Source: Phoronis australis
Taxonomy: Eukaryota; Phoronida; Phoronidae
Assembly (NCBI GenBank): GCA_002633005.1
Contig: NMRA01000435.1
Span: forward strand, 258,043-322,042
DNA length: 64,000 bases
Direction of reading: 5' to 3'
Position numbers and translations under genes: made by a program. Below are positions 26,601 through 36,500 of the stretch, piece by piece (within the stretch, counting starts at the first letter, position 1; every line of letters starts with the position of its first letter). The notes below the pieces were generated by a model. The model was not told the DNA's origin and did not search any database. It was given only the letters and a program-made list of their open reading frames with translations.

Positions 26601-29600
26601 ACGACAATAACAAATGAGTTCCTGACACGTAACCGACACGTGTTCCTCGAACAACCAGTAAATAAAAGGTTTCATAATACCTTAACACAAACATTTTTCC
26701 TTGGAACCTTCACAAAATCTGATCTTGGAAACAAAAAACAACATTCAAAAGTAGAGAATACTTTAAAAAGTTTGCTTGACAATACAACTCTCAGCTATAA
26801 CCTACAAGTAAAAAATAACTGACAAGCCAACAAGCATTCAAATTTGTAAGCACATTTGCCACAATAGCACCATTTTATGACGGCAGAAATTCTATTGATA
26901 ACAAACATGCAACCCTTGGAGGACACAGCTATTGAATTATTTCACCTTGCCGTCTTTTGACCCCCGGCTACTACGTCTAGATAGATAAAATGTATCACAG
27001 CATTTTGGCAATAACAAGAAAAAAAGCCAGATTTGAAAACTTTGAAAGCAAGCACTACTTTGTTTTCTGACGATACCGGTCTGACATCACATTTTTCTCA
27101 AAGGAAGCATGTTTTCTAGTCCCATAGTGACTTAGGGCGCAGTAATTTCTCAAACAGATTTGAACTCTGGAAGTAATTACCTATTTTCTGAGAAGATTTG
27201 ATTGACGTGAATGGTATCTCTGGTGAAACTGGAGCAAATTGACCTCTAGGCCCTCGTGGCAACTCTTTGCTGTTGGATACTCCATTCGCTTGACTTTTCC
27301 GTCGTTCAGATGTTGGAGTTTTTGAGCAAAACTGCGAACTGAGTCCCTTTTCGTAATTTCTATCCAGCTCAAGCGACACAAGCTTAGTTCCGTCGTAGGA
27401 TTTACGAACAAAAAAGCAGTTTTTGCCCACCTTTTTGCGATTGTTGAAATGTTTCTCATTTGGGCACGCTGTCACCTGCAAATATTATACAAGCTCATTG
27501 GCTCGTGGGGATTGAAATAATTTTTTTTTAAAATTTACTTCATGAACACAGTTATTAAAGACTTCATCAAAATACAATCCTGTTATTAAAGTACATTTGA
27601 TTTGCGGTGAATGTTTCATAGCTATCACACTTAAGACTATTGTTAATGGTGTTTACATAATTTCCAGAACAAGAATAACGCAAAAAGTTGAAATGCACCG
27701 CAGATGGAATGCTACTAAGGATATTTATTAATATCAAGAAGGATACTAGATGGTGCAGAATACGAGTGTAAAAATCCAAAAATAGAAAAATGACAATTTT
27801 TAGCAATTATTTCTTGTCTTGTGAAACCATGTTTGACCCCAACGAAGAATTTCTACGACAACTGCGGTGGTTTTGAATTGGATTGAACTAAAAAAAGGAA
27901 CCGATACGTTTAAGTTGCATTTTGCCTTGCTTAGCTGTAACTTTAAACGTATTTGCAGTTCATAACCAAAGAACCAAAACCAGGACCTGATCACGGGAAA
28001 GGGCGATTGTTGCTTCATGCAACTGACCTAATTTTGAATGGAATTCCTTGCACATAATTTTCAAATTTTCCAGGGTTGGCCAACTCCAATAAAATCACTG
28101 ATATTCTGACATATTTCGTGACCCACTGAAGGTTTGTACGTTCTTCTTGACAATAGAAAACAAGTCCTATCATGGCAAGGGAAACTTTGTAAGCAGGACA
28201 AAATGCAGCTGCAAATAACTCATGGAAGTCGCATCTCGCAAACCAACAATAACTCACGGTGCATTTTTCAAAGATGGTCTGCACATCAATGTCGTCCTCA
28301 ATGCCGAGCAAGATTTCATGTTCATTCTCCAGCTGGTTCACCACCTTCTTGGGAAGTTCGTGAGACCGCCAGTACCACTGAACCTGTGCACGACACTCTT
28401 CTTTGACTTCGTCTGAAGACAAAATGTGGTTGAAATATTCGATTGTATATGAAAATAGACGTTTTCATTGGTTCCACACAATGTCTTTTAAGACCACCTA
28501 ACTCTTACGAATGGTAGGTTCTGACTCAAACAACCTTTCTTCTACATGTGTAATCCTTTCTAAAATCTCTCTTTACAGCAACCTGTACGCTATTTACATT
28601 CGCAGAACGTTTCGGTTGCTCATTTCTCTAGCCATCTTCAGGTATTGCAATGCTCTTAGAAGAACGAGCACGGGTGTATGGTACACTCATGATGGTCAAT
28701 AATGAGCACGCAATGATTATGATTACCACAGGATGCATCCTATTATCAACGCAATATGTGTTCATAATTGCAGGAAATTCAGTTACAAAAAGTTATAACA
28801 TGAAGGGACAAAATCAAAATAAATATGCACCAGCGACACCTAGCTGTAAAATATGAACAGTTGCCGCGTACCTGTATTTTTATTGTTTAATATTTAAAAA
28901 AGAGGACCCTTACACTGGACACTGACTGCGTACCTCAACTTGAAAGTACAGGTTGACATGTCTTCCCTACCTTCATACAGGCTGACTACTTTGGCAATGA
29001 AAGCCAATTCCTCTGGGTCTTTATCATCGCCACAGTCCTCATTGCAGACCAACACATGGTCTCCACACATCACAGTCAACTCATTGACCTTCATGCCACT
29101 GAAACAAATAAATGCCAGAACGGTGTTGCAGTTTAAGTACCGTAATTCTTCACTTATTTGCCGCACAGTATGTCTGACAAGTGAAATTCCATTACGTTCA
29201 ATTTCTCCACAAAAATAGTGGTTAAGAAAATTTAGCCCATAACTAGCATGGTTTGCATTCAATAAAGTTTTCATTATGGGAAGCACGGTAAAATTGATCA
29301 ATTTTGTAATTATTTTTGTGCGAAATAAGTGTAAAATTAGCATACCATACTAGTAAGACTGATTAAGACGCCTTACTTTGACACAAAAGGTTTCGAGTTC
29401 AGACTCGGCTGGAACAAGGTGATCTTTCACTATACGAGTGACCAACAGTAGTACATACTTATGGCAACAGAGAGGGACCACACACACTCCTGAGTTTGAA
29501 GAGCAGGCAGATTTGCAAAACGGGGTTGACTGGATTGTGGAATTCAAGGTGGCATGACCCCTCCCAAATCCAGGCCGCAAGACACCTCCCAATTTTATTG

Positions 29601-30345
29601 GTTGGGGAAATGTGTGGTGAATCTGATCAAGCTGGTCTGGTTGACCATGTGTTGTATAGCATGGCAGTTGGTAACACTCTGTACGTATACTCCGTGAAAC
29701 CTAACTAGTGAAGCTGAGAAATGCTCCAATAGGAGCTTCACGTGACGGAAGCTTTTCGGCGAATTATGCCTCACATTAATTCCAACATCAAAGTCACCTT
29801 TTGCGCATCTGAGGGACACCTTGGGTGACCACATCTTTAAGTCCTTCCAACTCGAGAAAAAACTCTTGTAAAAATGGCCAGTTGCTAATTTGGGCAACTG
29901 AACGAAGCCGAAGGACTGCTCGAAAAACAGTTTGATTACGGGAGTATTTGTTCGAGTTGGAATGAATTAAAGACATCGACATTCTCCAAAGGTGACCCTC
30001 TATGGATGTGCAAAAGGTATTTACAACAACATGACTTTGATGTTACAATCAGTGTGAGACATAATTCGTCAAAAAGATTCTGGCAATATGAAGCTTCACC
30101 GTTTCTGTGGCCACTGTCTATAATTTGGTTGGAGATAGGATTAGGAGCCAGCATGGAGAAGTAAAATTCTTGCCCACGTAAAACTTCATCAACAGTTTTC
30201 CTAGTTTCAGAAAACTATTCATTTTAAGTGATTTGCACCTGTAATAAAAGCGATTCGATAACCGCCTATCCCGGACTTGTCCTTTGCCTATCCATTTTAC
30301 TTCTTTGGTTTCCACTCGCTCGCGAAAATTCCAGTGCCGAACCAT
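5198..30345 (-). CDS. ORC1: Origin recognition complex subunit 1 (complete, 15 coding exons)
   Basis: Large ATPase subunit of the origin recognition complex; in the nucleus it binds origins and, with CDC6, loads MCM2-7. Coding exons in transcript order: 30239-30345, 28971-29098, 28258-28412, 27181-27475, 25757-26234, 22200-23337, 21532-21629, 20897-20998, 19227-19398, 9561-9668, 8493-8642, 7656-7775, 6972-7132, 5760-5884, 5198-5355. They total 3495 nt (1164 aa plus TAA), and all phases join without a break. Order of parts: N-terminal BAH domain (about residues 36-180), a long Ser/Lys-rich linker, AAA+ ATPase with Walker A GVPGTGKT (about 840-847), Walker B LLLVDE (about 922-927), sensor-1 [10 protein letters not shown], arginine-finger region RVSSRLG, then a winged-helix C-terminus ending in [14 protein letters not shown]. 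It is about 300 aa longer than human ORC1, mainly through an internal linker duplication. The start ATG (30343-30345) is the first in an open exon facing PRPF38A. All introns are GT-AG except intron 7 (GC-AG). Confidence 0.95.
5957..6208. mobile_element. 252-bp inverted-repeat element with flanking 6-bp duplication (hAT-like ends)
   Basis: The element begins CAGGGCTTGGAAT and ends ATTCCAAGCCCTG, a perfect 13-bp terminal inverted repeat. It is flanked directly by ATAAGA on both sides (5951-5956 and 6209-6214). The interior is purine-rich (repeated AAGAGGAAA) with no coding frame. CAGGG ends are typical of non-autonomous hAT elements, although those usually duplicate 8 bp, so the superfamily is tentative. 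It lies in ORC1 intron 13. Confidence 0.75.
6655..6940. repeat. Copy of an interspersed repeat family (also at 32.96-33.17 and 42.4-42.8 kb)
   Basis: Shares TTTGGAACACCGTATCTCAG and the following GATCAGATTCA block with 32990-33060 (plus strand) and with the reverse complement of 42540-42640. It ends in AAACAGGGTTCAGTGTCC, with related text near 55710. No coding capacity is seen. Confidence 0.55.
7452..7568. mobile_element. Palindromic MITE copy (GAGAACCAG family)
   Basis: Core arms TTTTGAGAACCAG and CTGGTTCTCAAAA (7481-7538) flank a short CTCCACTGATTAACGGGCAT loop. Outer sequence CTAACTATCTGACTATTG resembles the shared family end GACTATTGCC. It lies in ORC1 intron 12. Confidence 0.75.
11614..11703. 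repeat. (ATC)n microsatellite flanked by ATT runs
   Basis: About 20 ATC units followed by ATT/TTA-rich sequence, directly after a SINE-like tail ending AATAAATAAAGTCTATTATT. The shorter homologue is at about 12890-12948. Long His or Asp reading frames here are artefacts of the repeat. Confidence 0.9.
12484..12585. mobile_element. Palindromic MITE copy in tandem unit 1
   Basis: Starts GGCAATAGTC and ends GACTATCGC. Inner arms are GGGGTCCCGCATTTTGGGAA and GGTTCTCAAAATCTGGGAC. This copy shows that the terminal inverted repeat extends beyond the GAGAACCAG core. Confidence 0.8.
13722..13820. mobile_element. Palindromic MITE copy in tandem unit 2
   Basis: Second copy carried by the tandem duplication, with GGTAATAGTC at the left and GACTATCGC at the right. 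The loop is CTCTGCACTGAACAAA. Confidence 0.8.
13945..14575. repeat. Diverged relative of the 23.6-25.5 kb array
   Basis: Contains the same sentence-like blocks as the larger array: ATCGTTGTCTCCTCAATAGA, then AAACTTTATGAAAATTCATC, and AGTACAGAGGCAACTTAAAA, followed by a degenerate TTGCCATTAAAAGGCACTAG. It ends near ACCTGACGGACGTCCAG, similar to the GACGG-rich end at about 25440-25490. Confidence 0.6.
16159..17724 (+). CDS. UDP-glycosyltransferase, intronless, nested in ORC1 intron 9
   Basis: A 521-aa GT1-family membrane enzyme predicted to transfer a sugar from a UDP-sugar to small lipophilic acceptors in the ER lumen. Residues 1-25 form a signal peptide ending before LKILVYPFG. The putative catalytic His40 is in [10 protein letters not shown], and the partner Asp147 is in YDLLIFDSF. 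The C-terminal donor-binding signature starts at [18 protein letters not shown] (Trp342) and continues through [10 protein letters not shown] to [17 protein letters not shown] single transmembrane helix near residues 475-500 is followed by a basic cytosolic tail ([10 protein letters not shown]). The length is normal for the family. It lies antisense inside ORC1 intron 9. A possible acceptor (AATCAG) abuts the ATG, so a 5' UTR intron is possible. An AATAAA lies at 18240-18245. The subfamily and substrate cannot be assigned. The motif HCG, where HGG is usual, is noted. Confidence 0.93.
   Translation: MKISLFVHGVLSVVATSMLVGRCVGLKILVYPFGITRNSHSIHMEKMAELLAENGHDVHVLVSETYTLPHRIRQAGVKIIVFKVNTTEVSQDQTRFTSLDAYLSMSPFNLLSFVVRTMYTICEMLLRDNKSVLERLHHETYDLLIFDSFDKCVEAISSYLDRPLISYHSQGLSKVKNPDIPEPRSYIPLHLTDYTDQMTFYERMVNDLKGLMMIPVRTVIYSFFNSLASKYSIEVKDKEIMRFIYDDFAVAFLQPIMPDMVLMGGAFIEPPSPLSTELESFVQSSGDNGVVVFSFGSILKDYGVKWTEVFAEAFARLPQKVLWRYSGKPPRNLGANTKLASWLPQTDLLAHPKTRAFITHCGMNSAYEAAFFGIPVVALPLGADQPHQATKLCDHHKMGVKLDLRSMTIQSLIDATQNVISNPKYKENAMIVSRRFQAHQRSAKEKILFWVDYAGHNNGSDHLISNARKLPLHKYLLLDVYTFCIVVIIAGFYVIYTILKSLYKKVCLRKAQKSESRDKND
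18240..18245 (+). terminator. Candidate polyadenylation signal of the UGT gene
   Basis: AATAAA on the plus strand, 516 bp past the UGT stop codon. It is a plausible 3' end for the nested transcript, but the region is AT-rich, so a chance match is possible. Confidence 0.35.
18983..19219. repeat. Foldback (inverted repeat) ending beside an ORC1 splice donor
   Basis: The left arm, about 18994-19057 (starts CATGTCTCAAACATCATAAT), pairs with the right arm, about 19141-19206 (TTTGAGACATCG end), over about 64 bp at high identity, with an 80-bp spacer. Weaker matching continues to within about 10 bp of the donor of ORC1 exon 9 (intron begins at 19226 on the minus strand). Confidence 0.8.
19227..19398 (-). 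CDS. ORC1: ORC1 exon 9: Walker A exon
   Basis: Encodes [19 protein letters not shown] followed by a helix and the stretch [14 protein letters not shown], the nucleotide-binding P-loop of the AAA+ module. The upstream exon ends GG and this exon begins G|TGT, which rebuilds Gly-Cys. Its 3' splice site lies inside the first of three 65-bp tandem repeats. Its donor (GTATGT) opens the 9.6-kb intron that contains the UGT gene. Confidence 0.95.
19395..19589. repeat. Three 65-bp tandem repeats that duplicate an ORC1 3' splice site
   Basis: Units 19395-19459, 19460-19524 and 19525-19589 each start ACACCTGTGACAYGAGA and end GATRTTGCTGGCT. On the minus strand each contains a pyrimidine-bearing TCACAG|GTGT acceptor. 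The unit nearest the exon is the real acceptor of ORC1 exon 9; the other two are decoys in the intron. Confidence 0.92.
19716..19790 (-). repeat. tRNA-derived SINE head fragment
   Basis: Minus-strand sequence has AGTGTGGCCCAAGGGTTTGA near an A-box position and GTTTCGAATC as a B-box, with the GAGGAGACAGTGTGGCC start shared with the element at 44.77-45.0 kb. It does not fold as a functional tRNA by eye. Confidence 0.55.
21820..21870. repeat. Short interspersed repeat fragment with CCACCTGTTGG motif
   Basis: AAGTCTGGTGTGTACGCCAC followed by CTGTTGGCCACATCA matches the start of the SINE-associated block at 56772-56815 (AAGTCTGGTCTTCACGCCAC). It lies in ORC1 intron 6. Confidence 0.45.
22200..23337 (-). 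CDS. ORC1: ORC1 exon 6: disordered linker with a 136-aa tandem duplication
   Basis: This single 1138-nt exon encodes residues 388-767, a low-complexity Ser/Lys/Arg-rich linker. Residues 411-546 (genomic 23270-22863) and 547-682 (22862-22455) are a direct repeat offset by exactly 136 codons. Both copies share [45 protein letters not shown] and KTPRRAV. Each copy has an RxL-type element (RLRL) next to an SP site, resembling the cyclin-docking and CDK-site arrangement known in the human ORC1 linker; that functional reading is inference. After the repeats come acidic-serine stretches ([15 protein letters not shown]). The donor is K|GTACAC. Confidence 0.9.
23640..25530. repeat. Tandem array of about 147-bp units with CTCF-like motifs, about 440-bp higher-order repeat
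   Basis: The motif GCCACTAGGGGGCAC and variants recur at 23845, 23989, 24136, 24289, about 24417 (degenerate), 24558, 24719, 24864, 25006, 25167 and 25312. Three subtypes follow the order C-A-B-C-A-B-C-A-B-C-A: A ends GGGGGCAC, B ends GGCGCCAC, C ends GGTGGCGCAAA. This makes a three-unit, about 440-bp repeat. The text between motifs also repeats (GATACAGAGGTAAA; GAATCCATCCGAAAAC). The motif matches the vertebrate CTCF core CCASYAGRKGGC. The array ends with a GACGG-rich stretch. It fills ORC1 intron 5. Confidence 0.88.
28258..29098 (-). CDS. ORC1: ORC1 exons 2-3: BAH domain core
   Basis: Two exons (28971-29098 and 28258-28412) carry the middle of the bromo-adjacent homology domain. Visible pieces are [32 protein letters not shown] and [11 protein letters not shown]. 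In metazoan ORC1 this domain reads histone H4K20me2 and helps chromatin loading; that role is family knowledge and was not tested here. The G|AC codon split at the junction gives an Asp and joins the exons in frame. Confidence 0.88.
29730..30103. repeat. Inverted pair of diverged, coding-like fragments in ORC1 intron 1
   Basis: The left arm, about 29730-29860, pairs with the reverse complement of about 29951-30103. Read on the minus strand the left arm gives [17 protein letters not shown]. Read on the plus strand the right arm gives [17 protein letters not shown] with SSWNELK before it. The family is not recognised. Neither arm is a complete gene. Confidence 0.6.
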
Positions 30346-30588
30346 GTTGCACGCTAGTTTGTCTGATTACCGCTAGGTTCTTGCCTATCCAGGCTAGTCA
30401 CGTGATCTATTCGAAATGTCATAAATTCAACATTTTAGATGCACCAAAACCCAGTGAATTTGTGCAGACGAGATCTTTATTGCTCTTAGAATATACATGC
30501 TATTGTATTTGATTCAACATCAGTTGAGCAGGACATTTAGCCCTTACGTTTGATGTTCGAGAGATTCTGAGAAATTGTGAGATCCAAA
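30346..30588. promoter_or_regulatory. Shared divergent promoter of ORC1 and PRPF38A
   Basis: Only 243 bp separate the ORC1 ATG (minus strand) from the PRPF38A ATG (plus strand), so the two genes must share 5' flanking DNA. A perfect palindrome TCACGTGA (E-box CACGTG) sits at 30398-30405. An E2F-like TTTTCGCG (minus strand, 30321-30328) lies just inside ORC1 coding exon 1. No clear TATA box is placed for either gene. The presence of a bidirectional promoter follows from geometry; the factors that bind it are inferred. Confidence 0.75.
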
Positions 30589-33500
30589 ATGGCGAACCGC
30601 ACAGTGAAAGATGCTCACACTGTGAAGGGGACAAATCCTCAATATTTAGTGGAAAAGATAACCAGGAGTCGCATTTATGAGTCTAAATATTGGAAGGAAC
30701 AATGTTTTGCTTTGTCAGGTGACTAAACTTTTGCTGTTTTCTCAATTTTACTGTCAAATTTTGCACCTGTAGTAATAGCCGAGATCACCCGACCCGGGGA
30801 TCGAACCCGCGACCCCCATAAAACCAGAGACTGGCTAATACTGTAGTAGCTGACACAAGGTGTATATTTAGTATACAGCTTTGCACCAAGACTACCTCTG
30901 CCATTGCCAGCTGTTGGCCGGTAGGCGGTAATTGTTGGATGGGTAGGTCCCAGATTTAAAATTGAATTGTGAAACAGTTACTACCTCTGAATAATGAGTG
31001 TTCTTCAGTGGGAGTAACTGGTTCTCAAATCAGGTACCCATGTATCCGACTATTACCTTTTGGGCAATTACATTGCCATGTATGCCGAAGTTGGGAACTG
31101 GCCATTTTTACACTCCTCGAACTACAGGATATGAAATAAGCTCCCCGACCCGGCTGCGACAGACATGACGTGAAAACGCTGCTGTCTGATGACACTAATG
31201 TTTAAGAACACACGACCACTCGTAGAATTGCAATCTGGTTTTCCAGTCGTGGATTCGTATCCCACCCCTAACCCCAAATCTGTAGTATGTTGTACCTTTA
31301 CTGAGAAACACCACAGAATCACACTGTTGCAATGTTGTGCGTAAAATTGGAATCCTGCTTAATCTCAAGATGGCGTATGCATGAATTTCACAATGAAACT
31401 TTGCAAGTTTTATTCAAATAATCACGTTTACGTTGATAAGAATTTGCACTGCACTTAAGTAAATTATGTGTTAATAAAACAATGTAAATTTAATTAGTGA
31501 TCGTGAGGCCAATAATTACGAAAATTCATTACACAGAACAAAAAAATCCCCTGATTGCCTTAAACGAATATTTGATTCCAAGTTCACGCACAACAACAGC
31601 AAGAATACATTAACTGTGAATGGCCGTAAATATCTGTCCCAAGTTCAATTTTAACCATCTATGCTTATCTTGATGCCTGTGCTGTTATTTTGTGTCCTGT
31701 AGACTTGGAATTTGCACAACTGATATGTAGTATTATTAGATTTTAAGAATACTATAATGTTGTTTGGTGTCAAAACATGTTAAATGATCAGATGATCATA
31801 GACGCTTTTTGTAGCATTCTCTTAAAGTGTTCATGGATGCGAAAATTTATTTAGTAACTGTAATACATGCTAAGGCTGTCTCCATGCGGATTGTCCAAAC
31901 AAGAAAGATATGCAGTGCCACAAATCTATTCATATGCTTCCAGAGCTTGACATAAGCGAGTGAACGCTCGAAAATACAAGTGGTAAAAGTCGTATCACTC
32001 GTCTGGGGTTTTTTGGTTGCCACTTATTACAGTCCTAAATTCGAGAATACGAGTGGAAAACATGTCATCGCTTGTATTTTCGAGTGGACTTTTTTGCCTG
32101 TGTCGAACGTTGGCTTCGTAATTTCATTCATTGTTTTATCAAATGTGAGCTTTGCTTTGATGATCTTTGTCCCATTAGTTTGAACTTCAAAGAAAGATTT
32201 CTTGCTTTTAGCTGAACTATTAGTGGACAAAGCTATGGAGTTGAAATATGTGGGTGGTGTGTATGGCGGCAACATAAAGCCTACGCCATTCTTATGCCTC
32301 ATTCTCAAGATGCTTCAGATTCAACCAGAGAAAGACATCATTGTGGAATTCATCAAGAACCCGGACTTTAAGTAAGTTTCTATGTGTTGCCGGTGAAAAA
32401 GTATTTTCTTAGAATAATTGTAGTTATATCTCATCTGTACTATTTTGTACTATAATGCTCCAACGCTGACCAGTATTTGTCATTACTTAGGGAGGTACTC
32501 AGGGACCAGGAAAATTATTATGCGTTGGACATTGGGCAAACAGTTTGATGTCCGTTATTCTGTTGAGAAAACTGGTTGTTGACCACTGTTAGTGGCCATT
32601 GCTGAAAATTGTTTTAACTTGAAAATTTTGTTTGACTTTAACAGTTGTGATTTATTTTTTGTTTCAGGTATGTCCGTGCCCTAGGGGCCTTATACATGCG
32701 ACTGACTGGAAGTTCCTTAGATGTCCACAAGTACTTAGAGCCTCTGTATAATGATTACAGAAAAATAAAAAGGCAAAACACTTCTGGAGGTAGGGTTGCT
32801 TTTTAATTTGAAGTTACATATACCCCATCTAGTGTCGAAATGTGAAAACACCAACGTCTAAATTAAACATTTTTTCATTTCTCCAAGGTAAGAATTGATT
32901 GAGAGGAATGGAGATACTGTTTACTTAGCAATGGTCTCATGATGATATGGCAGTTCTTGTTAAAGGTTATGTTGGACCATAAGAAGATGGCCAATTTTGG
33001 AACATCACATCTCAGAAATGGCTGATGGGATTCATATGAAGCTTGCAGATACTATGTCTTACACACTGTTCTCCAAAATGCTGCCAAGAATTGTTTTTAA
33101 AATGTTTCGCTATTGTATCAGGAGCTATCAGAAAGTCGGATTTTCATGATTTTCATGAAAAAACTCAAAACTTCCGAAAATGAAATGATGTTGAAAACTG
33201 CAATGCCGTTTTTGAGATTTTATCTTGAACTTTGATATTAAATGAAATTTGGTCATGTTATTCATATTGTTGTTTTGCTATCTGTGCCTTTCTGTTTTGC
33301 TAAATTTGGACTAAAAATACATGGCCACGTAATTTAATTGCTGGCAGACTGGTAAAAAGTCAAAAGTCAAAATCTAAAGACGTTTTATATTCGGAAAACA
33401 TATTTTTTACTGGGATAAAATCTACAGTTTTGTTGGTATTTGGCTAACTAAACAATCCTGTATAACCTTTTAACATATATTTAAGTCATATACATATTTT

Positions 33501-36500
33501 GATTCAGAACCTGAGAATGTCCAAATTAAGTTTGCCTGCAAACTGGGCTTTCAGTCGTTTGAACTCAATACAATCAATTATGTAAACGAGAATGAACTAT
33601 TGCGCTATACACATAACATTGTTTATAGCATAAAAGTTCCAGATTTGCGAGCCAAAGGTATCGTTTAACATTGTCAATCACTTTCTTTTTGCAATGGTTA
33701 TTTGGCATCATTTGCACACGTAGCCTAGTTCATTTTGACTTGCCAATAATTTTCATGCAATAGCACATCTTAGATTTTTTTATATGACAAATGCCTCATG
33801 CTTCTGAAAATAGGTTCGAAATGAAAGTTTTAACTGTTGGATAGTCGCCAGAGCCCAGGGTCTAATCTCTTTTCTCAAAATCGATCTGGAAATTATTTTT
33901 GGCATTTCGTTTACACAATGGCTTATATGGATAACTTTCTGATAATTATTTCCTCTTAATGATCCCAGCATTTAGTCTAAAAGTTCGAGTCTGAACTCAA
34001 AATTTTTTCTTTTATCTGAAATCTTGAGTTTTTGTAGCACCGATATAGGCGTCATCATGTGCAAACTTAGTCTTGAAACTCGTATGCATAGTCTATGATA
34101 TGTCTGAGCACAGAATAATAGATACTTTAGTTTGCACAAAAGTGGAACGGAAAATGCTGAAAATAATTTTGTGTTTGATTTCGACTACGAGGTTTAGACC
34201 GTGGCCCTCAAAGACGTCCAAAATCTAAGTTCTGGTTTCAGGCTGATTTTTTTATTCCATTTTCTCTTTGTAGAGTTTGAGTTACTGCACATGGATGAAT
34301 ACATTGATGAACTGTTGCGAGAGGAACGAGTGTGCGACATTATTCTACCAAGGGTGCAGGTATGTGCCGTATTATCATCTCAGATTATCGCCTTTGAAAT
34401 TTTATTACACCAATTTATTTTATCTTATACAAAATCATAATTGTATAGGAAAGGGTATATACAGTACGATCCATTAAAGAACTGTTTTTTCCATTGGTTT
34501 TAACATGCTATAATAACACGTCTGTATCAAACTTGTGTGTTCTGTAGAAACGACAAGTGTTGGAAGAGTCCAATCAGCTCGATCCCAGAGTTAGTGCACT
34601 CGACGATGATCTCGAGGAAGGTGACCTATCTGACGAGGAAGAATTATTAAAGGTATCGCCTTCATCTCGACTGTGGTAGCCTCTCTTTAATTATGCATTC
34701 AAATTTCCAAAATTTTGTAATTCCTAGCTTTTTTTTCACACTTAACAAGAAATCCTCAAAATTTCCTGAAGTTTTGTTTAAGATAGCCGTTCAGTGCAAA
34801 TCATTCTATTGTTGAAGGCAATTTCTTTCTCAACGTTTGCTTTTGTCAAGAAAGTTTGATAAATTGAAATGTCCCGTCTCTGCCATTTTCTGTGCTAATT
34901 TGAAGTGCCATTAGCGTAAATTAATTCGCATCATTGTTTGTGATGTGGAATGACCTCATTTCCAATGTTAAACCATGCAAAATCCCTCCCCCTCCTTCCG
35001 GCCCTGCCCCTCCCCAGTAGTTCCCCCTCTCTGCCTTCCCGTCCCTCACTGTGAATTGGTTACTGAATCGTGAGTGTTCATTTCATTATGTTTGAATAGT
35101 TCTCCTTCACTACCGTGAAAGAAAGTTAAGAAGGATCATCAACAATCTTTTAAAAAGTTCATGGATTCATTGTTTACTGGATTTCTAAAAAAGTCTATGC
35201 CATTAAGTTAACACTGTAACCATTGTTGTAAATGGAAAAATTTAAAGAGATACATTTTTTCCCCTGTGAGCCTTTTATACCAGTTTTCCTGAAATTATTG
35301 CTTGCTAATAAAAAGTAATGAAACATGCATACAATAGTTTTGTGCTTTGTACATAGTCTAGGCCTAGGTGTGAGGTGAAATGACAAACAGACCTTGTGAT
35401 ACTTGATACTTCAAATTGGTGGAAAATGCTTGTGATGTGAACTTTACTCTCGATGAGAAACTTAGGTATCTTGTAATAATTAGTGTTTACTCCGTGTGTA
35501 CTTTCTGTAGACGGAACGTTAGAATTTGCTTGTTTTATATTGGCAGTGTGATGTTGTTAAAAATTTAGAAACTCTAATAGAGAACTGAGTGAAAGGTGGG
35601 ACCATTATTTCCGTGGCTACCAATGCAGTTACTGTTCTGTTTGGTAACAGATGTAGAAACCACCCAGTACAAAACTTTATTTTATGGCTTTATATTACAT
35701 AAGCAGCGCCTGAATGGTAAACCTCCAAATAAAACTGTATTGCAAAAACAAATTGAATTGTATTACTATTCCAAGAATCACGTTTATTANATCATGCAGA
35801 AAATAGTGCAAGTGGTCTGCTGAGGTGCGTTGTTTATTTCCCTGCAATCTCTCTCAACACTGTGAAAACATACACAACGTTATGGCTCTTACAATTCTAC
35901 TTAATGGTGGCTATACCATTAAGGTAAAAAATGTCCTTTCAAATTTCTAGGAAGAAACAAAAACGACCGCATCTCCGGAGAGAAATCAACGCGACAAGTC
36001 GAGACGGAGTGCATCACCCAAAAGAAGAAAAAGTAGATCACCGACCAGGCGACGGTAAGTACCTTAAGCTCTGTCGAGGTAGTCCTGTAGAGGGTGCTGT
36101 GTGGGGGAGTACCGTAGGATAGGATTTCATTGCAGCTTTATTGTGTCGTTCTCTGTTTTCAACCGTAACTCCTCCATAATACTGTATTCGCGGAGCAAGT
36201 TATGTGCACATGTATACATGAAGGAACATTAAGTACAATGGGTTGCATCACCTCACATTCAAAATTGGTTGAAAAACTTGAATTGTAAGTGCTTGTGACT
36301 ATACAGTTTTAGAAAATAATAAACTGTAAGTCTTGCAGGAATGTTTCTACCTTGCAGTTTTAAATCATAACTGTCACATTATTGTGTCTTTTTCGACATC
36401 ATCATAGATGAGCCGATGTTATGCGTCAAGGCCAAGACAAAATTGTATGTCTGCTGGATAGGTGCTCATTTCTGATTCAGCTTTCAAACGTGCCTGATTT

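Noticed and set aside
30783-30860. Functional tRNA gene
   Set aside because: Only the B-box half is good; the A-box half is degenerate.
34553-35050. U12-type intron at GTATCG after PRPF38A exon 5
   Set aside because: The donor lacks the full ATATCC/GTATCC-TT consensus and no U12 branch site is evident; read as an ordinary GT-AG intron.
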